DNA from: Isochrysis galbana | Taxonomy: Eukaryota > Haptophyta > Isochrysidales > Isochrysidaceae | Direction: 5' to 3' | Assembly (NCBI GenBank): GCA_018136815.1 | Contig: CM030942.1 | Span: forward strand, 3,051,546-3,115,545 | DNA: 64,000 bases | In this document: positions 11,338 through 22,109 of the stretch, one piece after another | How the letters are laid out: each line of letters opens with the position of its first letter | Position numbering within the stretch: the stretch's first letter is position 1 | Notes under the pieces: model-generated | Databases searched by the model: none | Seen by the model: the letters and a program-made list of their open reading frames with translations, nothing else | Told to the model about the DNA's origin: nothing | Translations under genes and position numbers: made by a program

Positions 11338-11919
11338 TCGTGCTCTCCTCTCCCTCTCCTTCCGTCATTTATTCTCGATCCACTTGATTACATTTATTCA
11401 TCTTCCGCCCTCGTTCTGGTCGCAAGGCGATCCTCGCATCTCTCTCGCGCTGGCTCGGCTCTCGGCGTACCCCAAGAAGAACGAATAAAAGTTGGTCTTA
11501 CCGTGAAAGAACCTTGGAGGACAGAGCAAGTCCGCACTGAAGCACACCGAGAGGAGCTCCCCCCCCCGCCGCCGCCGCCGCCGCCGCCGCCGCGCGCAAC
11601 TCCGCTGTTCTCTCGTCCACCTTGCGGTGTGCCCCCCGTCTCACCCACTGATACTGTTGGAAATTAATCCGATTACTTCAATGTTTTATCCTCGCGCTGG
11701 CAACGGCGGATGTCTGGCGAGAGTGGGAGCGACGCGAGGGCGAAGAGAGACAGAAGCCAGCCTCAGCTTACTTTTAATAAACAACATGTTTATAGAAATG
11801 TAACAAGCTATGACATGCGTTCCGTGATGGCGGGGGAGGGTGGGAAGCATATGAATAAAAACCAGGTTTATGTGAATGTACAAGGCGTGCCGTGCTGGCG
11901 GGGGAGGGTGGGAAGGAGA

Positions 11920-11971
<52 letters not shown>

Positions 11972-12055
11972 GGGAGAGAGAGGGAGAGAGAAAGAGAGAA
12001 GAGAGAAGAGAAAGAGGGAGAGAGACAGAGACGGAGAGGGGGGGGGGGAGGGAGG

Positions 12056-12140
<85 letters not shown>
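11920..12140 (+). repeat. (GA)n microsatellite, compound
   Basis: Two blocks of ga dinucleotides (about 11920-11962 and 12061-12140) joined by GGGA- and GAAG-rich sequence, about 220 bases in all. Confidence 0.95.
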
Positions 12141-12141
<1 letters not shown>

Positions 12142-12588
12142 CTCGTCTCGGCGGGCGGCGGGCGAGGCGGCGCGGAGTTTAATAGTAGTTTGCGCCCGCG
12201 CGGCGGCGTGGCGTATACAATAGAAGACAGAGAGGGGGAGCAAGAGTCCGACCCTTTCTGGCTCTCTATCTTTATTTAGCTCTGTTCACCGTACTAATGG
12301 AGTGTTGAGAACTATCACAGGGAGGCCGAAGCGCGGCCCCCTGTGGCTTGAGGATGAAGTTAAAAGATACCAAAGGGGGCCACTGACCACACAGGGCACA
12401 CTAATAGTATCGCTCACAAATCAAACGCACACACGGGGGGATTGCGTGGGAGACTCACACAAGCGAGCAAGGAGAGAAGGGGGGAGATCACGGCTCGACT
12501 CATGCGGCCCTCTCCACCTCCTTATCCCAATATAAGTTCTAGGGTGCACACCACGCAAAACCATCCGTGACAAGAACGAGAACGAGCA

Positions 12589-12680
12589 TTAAATTAAATT
12601 TTTACCAAATTTTTATGTTTATGGGTCGCGGCGCGGCAAAGGAACGGGACTAGCGCTCACTCAAGACAAGACTCCCTGCC
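12589..12680 (+). repeat. Dispersed repeat R1, copy 2 (cut short)
   Basis: Matches 6281-6372 from the AT-rich start through gggtcgcggcgcggcaaagg to ccctgcc, where the LTR fragment begins. It has a small insertion relative to copy 1. Confidence 0.7.
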
Positions 12681-12772
12681 TGTCGCATTCATCCTAGATG
12701 ATGCGATTTCCAGGCTCTTATTTCCAGGTCCTTCGCGCCGTGCGGCCACACGGTGAAGCTCAGGTACATCTA
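12681..12772 (+). mobile_element. LTR fragment of the Ty3 element at 32314-45523 (fossil)
   Basis: 92 bases starting tgtcgcattcatcctagatg match the first part of the 32314 LTR closely. The piece ends caggtacatcta and runs into an A-run. It is a partial LTR sitting in repeat R1. Too short to date. Confidence 0.75.
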
Positions 12773-14285
12773 AAAAAAAACCTTCTAATATTCTTACCGC
12801 ACTCGCGGCGAATGGAACCACTACCTACTACACGTAGCACGTAGCATACTTTCTGACGAATTGGGATGGCCCTTAGGGCCTGAGGGCAATGAGGAAGGGG
12901 CCATGCCGGCGGCAGGCGCGGCGGAGGAGACGAGTTCGGAGGTGCTGACGGGCTGAAGCCCGTCAGCAGAGGAAGGCGGGCAGGCGGGCTTGAGCGAGGG
13001 CGAGGACGGCGGCGAAAGCGACATTGAGCGAGCGGCGAGAGGCGAGGGTGAGTGTGGGGAGGGCTGTGGTGGCAGGGGCTGGCGAGGCGAGGAGGGATTG
13101 TAAGGTCTGAGTGTTACGAGAGCGAGAGCGACGAGAGCGAGAGCGACGACGGATGACGACTGACGACAGGACGACGGACAACGACACCCAGGAAAACACC
13201 CCGACTCTCGCCCCACGACTTTCTCACATAACTCGCCTGAAATCAAACCCAAACACTCCGGCCAGACAACGACGGACGACGATCAGAAGGCGATCTGTCG
13301 ACGATCTTGTCTGGAACGGGAATCGCACCATAACGGAAACGAGGGGCAATCCTGCTACGCAGGATTCCAAGAGACCTACCAAATAAGACGAAAGGAGTGC
13401 GATGTGCCTAAGGGGGAGATACGAACGAGGTCGCAAATTAAACCTAATTGCCCCCTGAAGCAGATAAAGAAACGCAGGGGAGATAGCAAATTAAACCTAT
13501 TTGCGAGGCGCCTGGGAGGAAGAAAGGTGGGGAAACTTCCCTTCTCTTTCGAGAGGAAGAGAGAGGGCGCTCCACAACCCACGATCCCATGCATCCAAGC
13601 GAAGCTTTTGACCGAGAACGAGAACGAGAGAATTATAACGATAAATACCGAACGACGAAGAGAAGAGCGAAGCCTAACGAGTGTCGATTCGCGAATGCGA
13701 CACCCCCCTGCTAGGATCGAGCGTCCCGCGAGGAAAGAAGAGAACCTAACGGACATCGGAGAGCTCCAAGCAAGCCACGAGAAAGGCAGAAGAGCAATCC
13801 TGAACGAGACCGAATGAGCCAAGAGCGAAGAGCGAATAAATCCGAAGAGCGAATGAAACAATAAATCGAGAAGTTACGAATTACGAACAACGAACAATCG
13901 AGGACCGATGAGAACGCGGAACGACAAGAATCGAGAATCGAGAGCGAGAAACGAAGAACGCGGAACGACGAGAATCGAGAATCGAAGAACGAGAAACGAA
14001 GAACGCGGAACGACGAGAATCGAGAATCGAGAATCGAAGAACGAACGACGAACGACGAACGACGAACTATAAGAATAGTGCACGACGACCGAGGAGACAA
14101 GGGGTACCACACCCGTCCGGACGATGAGGTGTAGAATCGGCGGCCGGCGCGGCAGACCGCAGGACTCAACGCTGCAACCCATCCCCTTCTCTCTTTTACG
14201 AGAGTTTTACCTGGATGTTTGGGCGGTGTGGCGGCACCCAAGTTACAACGCGGCGTCTCCTGTGCAGGGTATATAGCTTGGCTAT
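12773..14285 (-). mobile_element. Ty3-type LTR element remains (fossil)
   Basis: Read on the minus strand, 14285-14050 resembles the segment just upstream of the right-hand LTR of the 50370 element (compare about 54080-54260). Around 13180-13060 is an LTR-end-like stretch. At about 13040-12821 an open frame begins MSLSPPSSPSLKPACPP and resembles the Gag-like start at 55036 (MSAPSSRSPSPKPVLPP). The order of end of an internal region, LTR, then Gag start matches 54080-55290. Broken and incomplete. More diverged than the 50370 element. Confidence 0.45.
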
Positions 14286-15830
14286 GTGTTTCCAGTCGTC
14301 TTTGGTGATGTCGAGGCGTTTTTCCCACGCTTTTCTGGCTGCCTGTGAGTCGTTGCGGCGTGCTGCTTTGAGCGCGATCTTTGTGATGTCGGAAACTGTG
14401 ATCGCGTCGAGCGCGATTTTTTCCTTTTGTATCGCGTACTCGTCAGCTAACGGGTACTCCATGTACCTGGGTCCTTTGTATCCATTCTCCCACCGCGCCG
14501 GTGGGTGATATCGTTGAATTTCTTCGTCGTTAACTACGTTGCCGGTGTCGGAAGTCTCTCCGAGGTAATCCGTGTTAGCGTGGATCCAAATGTTGTTGAG
14601 TTTTTTGATGTATTTCTCATCGTCTGAGACTCTAATTTCTTCTTGTTTCGCTTCCTCCGCACCTTGCGAGGCGTCTCTGTTATCTTCCAAGGAGGCCCTC
14701 TCCCTATGGTCGGGCGGTGGGCGTTCCGACGCTTTGTTGAGTATTTGTCGCGCGTGTTCGATTACCGCGCTCCATGAGTCTAGGAACTCCGATTTATGAA
14801 TGGTTCGGTTTTCGTGTATAAATGTCTCTGGAAGGTGTTCGACATAGGCCGAGCACTCTTCTCTGCTGTAGGGTGTCGTGAAGGTGTCGTCCTTAAACAC
14901 GTTGTGCACTACGTTGGTGTGCAGGGTCTCCCACATTCGTGCCCACGAGGCACGAATCGCTGGAGGAGGGAGGTGCGGGTTGTGCCACAAGGGCTGCGAG
15001 AGCGCGCCCTCGCGCGTGAGGAACGAGGGTTGTATGTCTAGATCTCTAAAGTTCGCGATGGCCTCTCTCCAAAAAGTCGGGAGTGCCGGGTTGCCCATCA
15101 GGCTGCACGTCAGTGTTTTTATCGGGATCGTGGAGAGGACAGCGCCCCTTCCTAGTCCGGTGCGGCAGAACCATGCGTCGAGCGCGTGCTTCCATAGCGC
15201 TTTTCGCGCGTTAAGATAGTTTAGTATCCATTTGGATTGCAGGGCCTTGATATGGGTCGGCCAGTGGAGGAGCCCTATTCCCATTGATCTCGTCGCACTT
15301 TTTTCGTGGGATATGGCATAGTGTGGGTGTTTGACCCACCTATTTAGCTTGTTGGTGTGTGGGCTTGTCCAGAGGACAGCGTCGGCGGATCTTTGTATCC
15401 GCTTGTGGAACCATCTCGGGGCGGCTAGCGTCTGCAACCAGTATCTAGGTGTCCCGTATATCATGTAGTTTACAATAGTTGCCCTTCCAAATATCGTCAT
15501 ATATTTGGTGGCTGGCGCTAGGCTGGCCACTTTGTCATCGACTTTGTCGGCTAGTTTCGTCCAGAAGGGTTTTAGCGCCTCCGGCGCTCCTAGCGGAACG
15601 CCTAGTATCGTTAGGTATTCGTTGTTGTTTATCCAGTTGTACCTCCGCATATCCCACGGGGGCCTTTGGGCTCTTTGCGCCCCCATCCGGAGCCCTTGAA
15701 ATTTGCCCTCGTTTGTCTTGCCTCCCGTAGCTTTTTCGTGCAGTTTAACCCAATACAGAGATTTTTTGATGCTTTTATAGTCTCGGGCTATTAGTGCCGT
15801 ATCGTCCGCGAACTGCCGAGATATTCAGCC
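14250..15830 (-). mobile_element. LINE (non-LTR retrotransposon) reverse transcriptase remnant
   Basis: Reading leftward from 15830, the minus strand encodes RQFADDTALIARDYKSIKK, the FADD catalytic motif of non-LTR reverse transcriptases. It continues in the same frame through YLTILGVPLG and KPFWTKLADKVDDKVASLAP to a thumb and C-terminal region, a typical LINE order. The open frame is uninterrupted for about 500 codons. Everything N-terminal to FADD (endonuclease and RT fingers) is absent: the sequence to the right of 15830 is unrelated. The last 20 or so codons near 14250-14196 run into sequence shared with the LTR fossil, so the true C-terminus is uncertain. A second piece of the same family is at 24640-24897. 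Confidence 0.7.
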
Positions 15831-15924
15831 GAGGTGGCAAAGAAAACGCATTTCGACATCTTGCAAGTGAGGCCCGCCCAGATGAGACGTTCCAGGACAA
15901 GATCAAGACGGTGTAACATTTGTT

Positions 15925-16180
15925 GGAATGACGACTCTTCCCTGGCCTGCACCACTTCCCTGATCGATAACTTGCCTACCGACGCATGCGTCGAGCGCTA
16001 TGAGGAGATGTGCGCATCGCCACTACATGGGCCGGACGGTATGCCTCTAATCACGCGCGGCCACGCTCACATCGTCTTCGCTCTCGCCGGCCGAGCGTTC
16101 CGACACCGATTTCGAATCATCGAAGGCAATCCGATGCTAGCCTTATCCGGATCCTGGGAACAGTCCATCTCCACAACATA
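15925..16180 (+). mobile_element. Ty3 protease-region fragment (fossil)
   Basis: The plus-strand frame contains SLIDNLPTDACVERY and LHGPDGMPLITRGHAHIVF, clearly related to the region just after the protease motif in the 32314 element (LLDRLPEDACVERV; LHGPDGLPLITRGRASLVF). Only this piece of pol is present. Broken and old, judging by amino-acid divergence. Confidence 0.7.
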
Positions 16181-16204
16181 GTGGATCGCGAGGGTGAGTG
16201 GGTG

Positions 16205-16570
16205 AGTAGATTTGGTTGGTGTTGTAAGATTGCTTGTTACGACTGAGCGAGAGCGAGAGCGAGAACGAGGGAGCGAGGAGCGACTGGGGCGAGGGACGAG
16301 GGCGACAGAGGCCGACAGGATACCAATCCGACTAGTCCGACAACAATCCGAGACACACACACTCGACTTTCACCCAACATTCCTCCACACTAACGTATCT
16401 TTCTCCACTTGGGCGGGGAAGACACAGAAGGAGCAGGAAACAAGGAAGAGAAAGCCGACAAGAGAGCGACGATGCGACGGAAGAGCCGACGGCGAACGGC
16501 GGTTACCGCGAACGAGTAAGTAGAAAGTAAGGAGGGAATCTACGTGCGTAAACCGAAAGGGGCGAGAGGG
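16205..16570 (-). mobile_element. LTR fragment related to the 50370 element (fossil)
   Basis: The reverse complement shares gattccctccttac, a cgtcgctctcttgtcggc stretch and ttctcttccttgtt, in order, with the LTR at 50370-50841. It then continues through a CGCTCTCG-rich stretch to an LTR-end-like sequence. Diverged and incomplete. Confidence 0.5.
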
Positions 16571-16798
16571 TAGGCTTCGCGCGGGGGAAAGGTCCGCATC
16601 GACGAACACCTACGACGAGAGCGAGGGGGGGAGTCAGTACGAGAGCTGGCCCATGCGGGCCTGGGAGTGCGGCTCGCGACCCGCGCCCACTAGGGGTCTG
16701 GGCTGAATTGATGAGTGCCCTGCCCCTGCCAGGGGGCAGGGGCTGGGGTTGAATGTACGGGCCCACCCCGGGGGGTGTCCGCGATGGAGAGAGGGGGG

Positions 16799-16837
16799 CG
16801 CGAGGCCCCCATTGACCCCCACTTATAAAAGTAGGTT
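16799..16837 (-). repeat. 39-base element, copy 2
   Basis: Exact reverse complement of 5946-5984. Confidence 0.75.
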
Positions 16838-16939
16838 GAAACTGTAGTTTGTTCTAGCATCTAGCAGCATCTGCTAGGGAGAGAGCAACGGCACGTAACA
16901 CGTAGCAAGCACGCAGGCGCGCGCACCACCTTTGGTACC

Positions 16940-17360
16940 CCTTGATGTCACAGCTCCAAACACTTCACTTAATTAATCAAACTGCGCCATTAATTACCAT
17001 TACCATAGTTGTAGTGTTCGATCTCCGTGTCGTGGCGGCGGGGGGCTGGGGAGTGGGAGCGGTCGGCGCGCGCTCCATCGCTAAAACTATAACAATAGTT
17101 TCTATTGAATATTTTTCAAGAGACGTCCTAGCACAGTGGGCATCCAACCACTCGAAATTCCCCACGTGGGCATTGGCTGCTCGAACGAATATTACACTTT
17201 GCCTCTCTCCTAATTCTGCTTCTTCATGTGAGCGTGTGTTCTCTTGGATGCAGTGTTCGTTTGGTGCTAATCGGGACCGGTCGTTGTCGGATCAATTGGG
17301 AGTGTCGGTGTTGTTGCGATACAATCGCAACAAACGCAAGAAAGAGGGCTCTTGATGTGC
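16940..17360 (+). mobile_element. hAT transposase C-terminal fragment
   Basis: The plus-strand frame from about 17100 reads FSRDVLAQWASNHSKFPTWA, then SSCERVFSWMQCSFG, then LSDQLGVSVLLRYNRNKRK before a stop. The S..ERVFS core, the FG..R..LSDQ stretch and a final LRYN are the hallmarks of the hAT C-terminal dimerisation domain. The zinc finger and catalytic parts are absent, so this is a DNA-transposon remnant and not an active gene. The R5 hairpin lies at its left edge (17060-17105). No terminal inverted repeat pair was found. Confidence 0.7.
17060..17105 (-). repeat. Repeat R5, copy 2
   Basis: Same hairpin (aaactat-aaca-atagttt) and minus-strand ATG context (MERAPTAP) as at 7376-7415. Here it sits beside the hAT fragment. 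Confidence 0.55.
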
Positions 17361-18039
17361 TCTATGTGACACATATATGCATGTATGTAGCTTTAACATG
17401 TTGCTGTGCAACCTAGCTACACATCTACACGTACACATACCTAATGCAAAGATTTTAATGGAGGATATTTTTTGGATATTTGGGCTTCCCGAGGGATATA
17501 TCGCAGATATTTTGCATGGATATTTGGGCGTCTTTTGAGGGATACTTGTGCTTACCCCTAGCGGGAGCGGGGGTGAGAGTGTGGGGTATAGGCGATGGCG
17601 AGTGAGACACCGGAGGGGTGTGAGTCTCAGTAGCAGCATAGCGGGCATCTTCAAGAATATTTTTTTCTTTACGGGTAGAGCGTGAGCGCGCATGACGGAG
17701 GGGGCGAGAGGGGTGTCGAATCGCACCACTTCTTGGCGAAGATTTGCTTCGTGGCGGCCCCCCCCCCAGAGGTTTTTATTAGGCCTCGCGCCACGGTCAA
17801 AAATTTTGCAATATTGCAGCCCATCCCTTACCAATAGTTAAAAAGCCCCTGTTTGACCGCCCTATAGGTGGGGCTAACATCTCAGTGGCTGTCGGCAGGT
17901 GAGTGTTGGATCCTACAATTGGTTCGCCAAAATAGTCCGCGGGCACCACCCGCCGTCTCGCGCCAGAGCAGCAAAACACCTTTAGAACCAAATTGAAAAG
18001 TGAGGGTGACTGGGGTTACTGGCAGAGTCGGTCGCTTGC
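17361..18039. other. Intergenic stretch with repeat R3
   Basis: No gene seen. It contains GGATATTT-type motifs (17455-17545), repeat R3 at 17683-17870, and the 3' flank of the LRR gene. Confidence 0.4.
17683..17870 (+). repeat. Dispersed repeat R3, copy 1
   Basis: Shares cgcgccacggtcaaaaa, aaaaagcccctgtttgac and surrounding sequence with 49147-49365 in the same order and orientation, with substitutions and small length differences. No coding content recognised. Confidence 0.6.
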
Positions 18040-21000
18040 TCATAGATTGAGACATCGCAGCGGCAACACGCCGGCCAGCGCTTGGGCACCGGCGTGGCCT
18101 ATGTCATTTGATCCTAGATCGAGCAAACACAGCGCGCTCAAACTCGGCAGCGCGCCGGCCAGCGCCTGGGCACCGGTGGCGCCGATGTCATTTGAATTCA
18201 GATAGAGAAACTTCAGCGCGCTCAAACTCGGCAGCGCCCCGGCTAGCGCTTTGGCACCAGTGTCGCCAATGCCATTTGATCCGAGATCGAGCCAATACAG
18301 CGCGCTCAAACTCGGCAGCGCACGGGATAGCGCTTGGGCACCGGTGGCGCTGATGCCATTTGATCTCAGGTAGAGGCATTCCAGCGCGCTCAAACTCGGC
18401 AGCGCGCCGGCCAGCGCCTGGGCACCGGTGGCGCCGATGCCATTTGATCCTAGATCGAGCCATCGCAGCGCGCTCAAACTCGGCAGCGCCCCGGCCAGCG
18501 CTTGGGCACCGATTGTGCTTATGCCATTTGATTTTAGATCGAGCCGTCGCAGCGCGCTCAAACGCGGCAGCGCCCCGGCCAGCGCTTGGGCACCCGTGTC
18601 GCCAATGTCATTTGATCCTAGATCGAGCCGTCGCAGCGCGCTCAAACTCGGCAGCGCACGGGACAGCGCTTGGGCACCGGTGGCGCCGATGCCATTTGAA
18701 CCCAGAAAGAGCCATAGCAGCGCGCTCAAACTCGGCAGCGCACGGGACAGCGCTTGGGCACCGGTGGCGCCGATGCCATTTGATCCCAGATCGAGCCATT
18801 GCAGCGCGCTCAAACTCGGCAGCGCACGGGACAGCGCTTGGGCACCGGTGGCGCCGATGCCATTTGATCCCAGATCGAGCGTCTCTAGTGCGCTCAAACT
18901 CGGCAGCGCGCCGGCCAGCGCTTGGGCACCGGTGGCGCCGATGGCATTTGATCCCAGATCGAGCGTTCGCAGCGCGCGCATGCCGGGCAGCGCCCCAGCA
19001 AGCGCCTCCATGTTGTCATCGCCCAACGTGTACGAGTGAAGGTGCAATCTTTGCACGGTCTTGGCACATCGCAACATACCAGCCAGAAGTGGGAATGAGA
19101 CCTTGAGCGGAAGACGATCGAGCAGCCTTCTGAGGGCTGTCACGGGGTCGGCCTCGTGATACGCTGGGAAATGCTCCTCCAGCGTGTACAACGCGCTCGC
19201 CAGCTGCCACAGTAGCTCTGACACCAACACGCCTGTTCCCTCACTTAGTAGATCGGCTATGTCTTTATGCAGATCACCGCGGCGTCTCGTTGCGCTTCGA
19301 TCTACGTGTAGCACGTCTTTGCCATCATCTAGCGGGCGCTTCAGAGCCGCCTTCCTCGATTGTTTGTTGCGGAGTTCATCGGTATGCGGATCCAGGTGGC
19401 CGGTCACCAGCTCTAGCTCGCCGGCACCGCCGAACGGTTGCTCGAGTCTGGAAGGTGCGGTCAGTGACTCGACCACACGCTCTTCAGAGCGCCCCTTGTC
19501 CTTGCCTGGTGCCCAACATTCGTCGGTGAATGCGCCTTTGCCTGGTGCCCGACGTTGGTCGTCGTCGGCGCCTCCGTGCTTGCGCTCGTAGGTCGACGGC
19601 ACACGATCAGCTGCACGCCCCGCAACCTCGGATTCCACCTGCAAACCACCAAGCATCGAGCCAAAGCCCTGTTTCGAGCGCTGCCTAGCAGTGCGCTCCT
19701 CGGCCCGAAGTTGATCGACCAGTTCGTGGACGAGCTCGTACACGGTGTTGGCGCCCTGTACCACCTTCATCTGTTCGAGCGCCGTCTCGAGGTCTTCGAG
19801 AATGCCTCGCACATGCTCCGACCGCTCCGCGCGGGGGCGAGAGGGCCTCGACGCGCGCAGCCTGGTGAGGAGGCTCCGCTCCGGAACGATTGCCTCCTTC
19901 TCACCAATCCTCCTACGCGCCGCCTGCGACGCAGGAGCCGCGTCGCAGTCACCCTTGCCTTGAGAGTCTACCTGGCAATCTGGGGGTGCCTTCAGAGCAA
20001 CTGGCAGCCGTTGATGGCTCGAAGATCCGTGTTCCGTGAGCGGCTTCTGGGTGCCCTGGCTGTGGCTCACGGCATCGTCGCCGTCCACCCTGTGTGGCGA
20101 CGAGCAGTCTTCCTCATCCCAACACGAACCGGCACTGGCCGACGCCGCTCGACTGGCGGCCGCGGGTTTGATGGGCACCGACGCGGCGCCGCCTGCCTGC
20201 CTGTTATCGGCCTCCACATCGTCGCCCTCATCGACAAACTCGAGCCTCAAGCCGATGGCTTTGCCCATCCGTCGGAGGAACGCCGGCCGGCCGCGAAGTG
20301 CGCCCTCGGGCAGCGATACCAGGGCTTGCAGCGAGAGCAGTCTTGGGAGGCCGTCAGGTAGGAGCGGGTAGCCCGCGAGCGTGCGCGTGCGGCACAAAAC
20401 CTGAGGATCACCACAGGGCGGCAGGGCCTCACCGATGGCAGCGCCCGGTGGAGAGTACGGACTGGCTCCGATTGTGATCGCTGCGGCGGGTAGGAGCGCT
20501 GCGTACGCAGCGGGCAACTTCAAGTCACCCCACCTGAGAGAGCTCGTTGAAGCTCTCAAGCGTCGATTGGCAATGCAGCGCGATGCAGCCGCACGTGAGC
20601 CCAGTGAGCTCGATCTTTCCACGGCCCATCATCTTATCCAGACCATCTTGCAGACGTTGGACGAGTTCGCCCGTGATTTGCTTGCCTTTACTTGCATGGC
20701 ATCTGCGGCAAATGAGGCACTATGTGTACAACTGCGCTGTCTGGAGGGCGAGAGGGGGAGGCGCGCGTCGGACGCAGGGCAATTTACCTCAGTCTTCACT
20801 TTGAGACCATCGCCACATGGTTCTGTCTCATAAAAACATTCTAAGAGGCCCTCGCGAATGATCCTTGCGAGGAGCTCCGACTCGCTTATGTAGTCTGAGT
20901 CTTGACGGTTTCCACCACTGTCTTTACTTTTGATTTGTCCGCAGAACCATCGTAGCCTTTGCAGTTGGTCGTCGATGGGTCTGTTGACGTGCTCAGACTC

Positions 21001-22109
21001 CTCCTCCCCGGTGGACGCAAGCTCTTGAAAGACCTCAGGATCGCACTTGGCCAACATTTCCACTGCCTGGCGATCACTGTACTTTGCGCAGAGCTTCTCG
21101 AGGAGCGCCTCGCACGTGTCCTCCTTGTCTTTGGAAGGTGCGACAGACATCAGTGCACACCTGCATGTCCGAAGTGAGCGGGAAGACGTGAAAGCACACG
21201 ATGTGGGGGAACGTGGCCTAGAGATGCTCGACGGCGCCGACCGTCTGACGCTCCGTAGGAGGAGACTGTGCCGTTTCCGTCGAGGAGCCCGCCTCACAGG
21301 TACACGGGGGCATGCTCCCGAGAATCCCAGCTCACCTGACCAGCAAGCGCGTCCGAAAGGTCGGCATTTGCGCAGGGACGCTGGCACAGGCATTCGGACG
21401 GCTTCCAGCAGACTCGGATCCGCTGGTCGACGCGTCGGCGTCCGAGTTCCCAGGGGACTGATAGCGGTCTGCGCTGAAAGTTCCAATGCAGTCTTTATCG
21501 TCAGCGAGCGGCTGCGCTCCTTTCATAGAATCAGCATTGGGAGCCGTCGCGTCGCGACGTATCACATAAATGTGAAGATACGCATGATTCTGCTGCTTGA
21601 GCAACTGCACGTCGCTGTCCACCTCCAACCAGAAGTGCCCGTCCGCGTTGGTGACCACTAGGCTTGGTGGCGCAATGGGTTGGATGGCCTGTGAATTCCT
21701 ATCATTCCTCTCGGTGAGCCTACCTTGCACGCCGGAGTAGAGCTGTTCGTCCCAACCGTCGATGCGGCACACCCTTCCCTTCGTGGCCGCTCTAGGTCTT
21801 CCGTTGCCTCCCTTGAAAAAAAAGGAAACGACCTCCGTTATCTCGTTTTCGGGTGTAGAAGTGCAGGCCTCCTGCGAGCAGCCGAGGCAAAGCGCTGCTG
21901 GCGCTCGCGGCGGCCGTGTGCTGGCCTGCATTCTCCTCCGTGAGTGCCGGCGCGCTGCTGTGAAGAGGGTGGACTTCCAAGGAGCCGGGAATCGCTGCGG
22001 GCGAGAGAGCGGGGCCGTGGTGCAGATCAGTCTCAAGACCAAAATCAGTGATGAAGTAGTCGATGTTCATGGGCGGGGGAGAGGCAGAGGAGTCATCGTT
22101 GGAGAACAT
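18040..22109 (-). CDS. Leucine-rich-repeat protein (ribonuclease-inhibitor-type repeats), four exons
   Basis: Minus-strand exons 22109-21336, 21160-20788, 20719-20534 and 20400-18040 join through GT-AG introns with matching phases (2, 0, 0). Exon 1 holds a unique domain (GRVCRIDGWDEQLYSG; GHFWLEVDSDVQLL). Exon 2 is helical and acidic (CEALLEKLCAKYSDRQAVEM). Exon 3 opens with CLICRRCHASKGK. Exon 4 has charged linkers and then twelve 28-residue LRRs: one degenerate, then eleven near-identical LDLGSNGIGATGAQAL-type units encoded by 84-base tandem repeats. This is the LRR class of ribonuclease inhibitor and NLRC proteins, which form horseshoe protein-binding surfaces. No NACHT or kinase motif is visible, so the role is unknown. 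Exon 1 is the left arm of the inverted duplication. It has one extra base in a T-run (plus-strand A8 at 21816-21823) relative to the right arm, which breaks the frame there. That is either a sequencing error, a pseudogene sign, or a hint that translation starts downstream. Confidence 0.65.
18060..19015 (-). repeat. 84-base tandem repeats encoding 28-residue LRRs
   Basis: Eleven consecutive units with a nearly invariant cagcgcgctcaaactcggca core on the plus strand. Third positions are conserved as well, so the array has recently expanded or been homogenised within the LRR gene. Confidence 0.9.

Larger units (their letters stand above)
10293..12588. other. Low-complexity intergenic stretch
   Basis: No gene seen. 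It holds GA- and CT-rich sequence, a C-run near 11006-11022, (CT)n at about 11260-11334, (CCG)n at about 11566-11594, and (GA)n at about 11920-11962 and 12061-12140. The long Ser/Leu or Arg/Glu open frames here are translations of the dinucleotide repeats. Confidence 0.6.

Noticed and set aside
20435-20833. Plus-strand 132-residue frame antisense to the LRR gene
   Set aside because: It lies opposite exons whose minus-strand frames and splice phases fit a single gene; a shadow frame.
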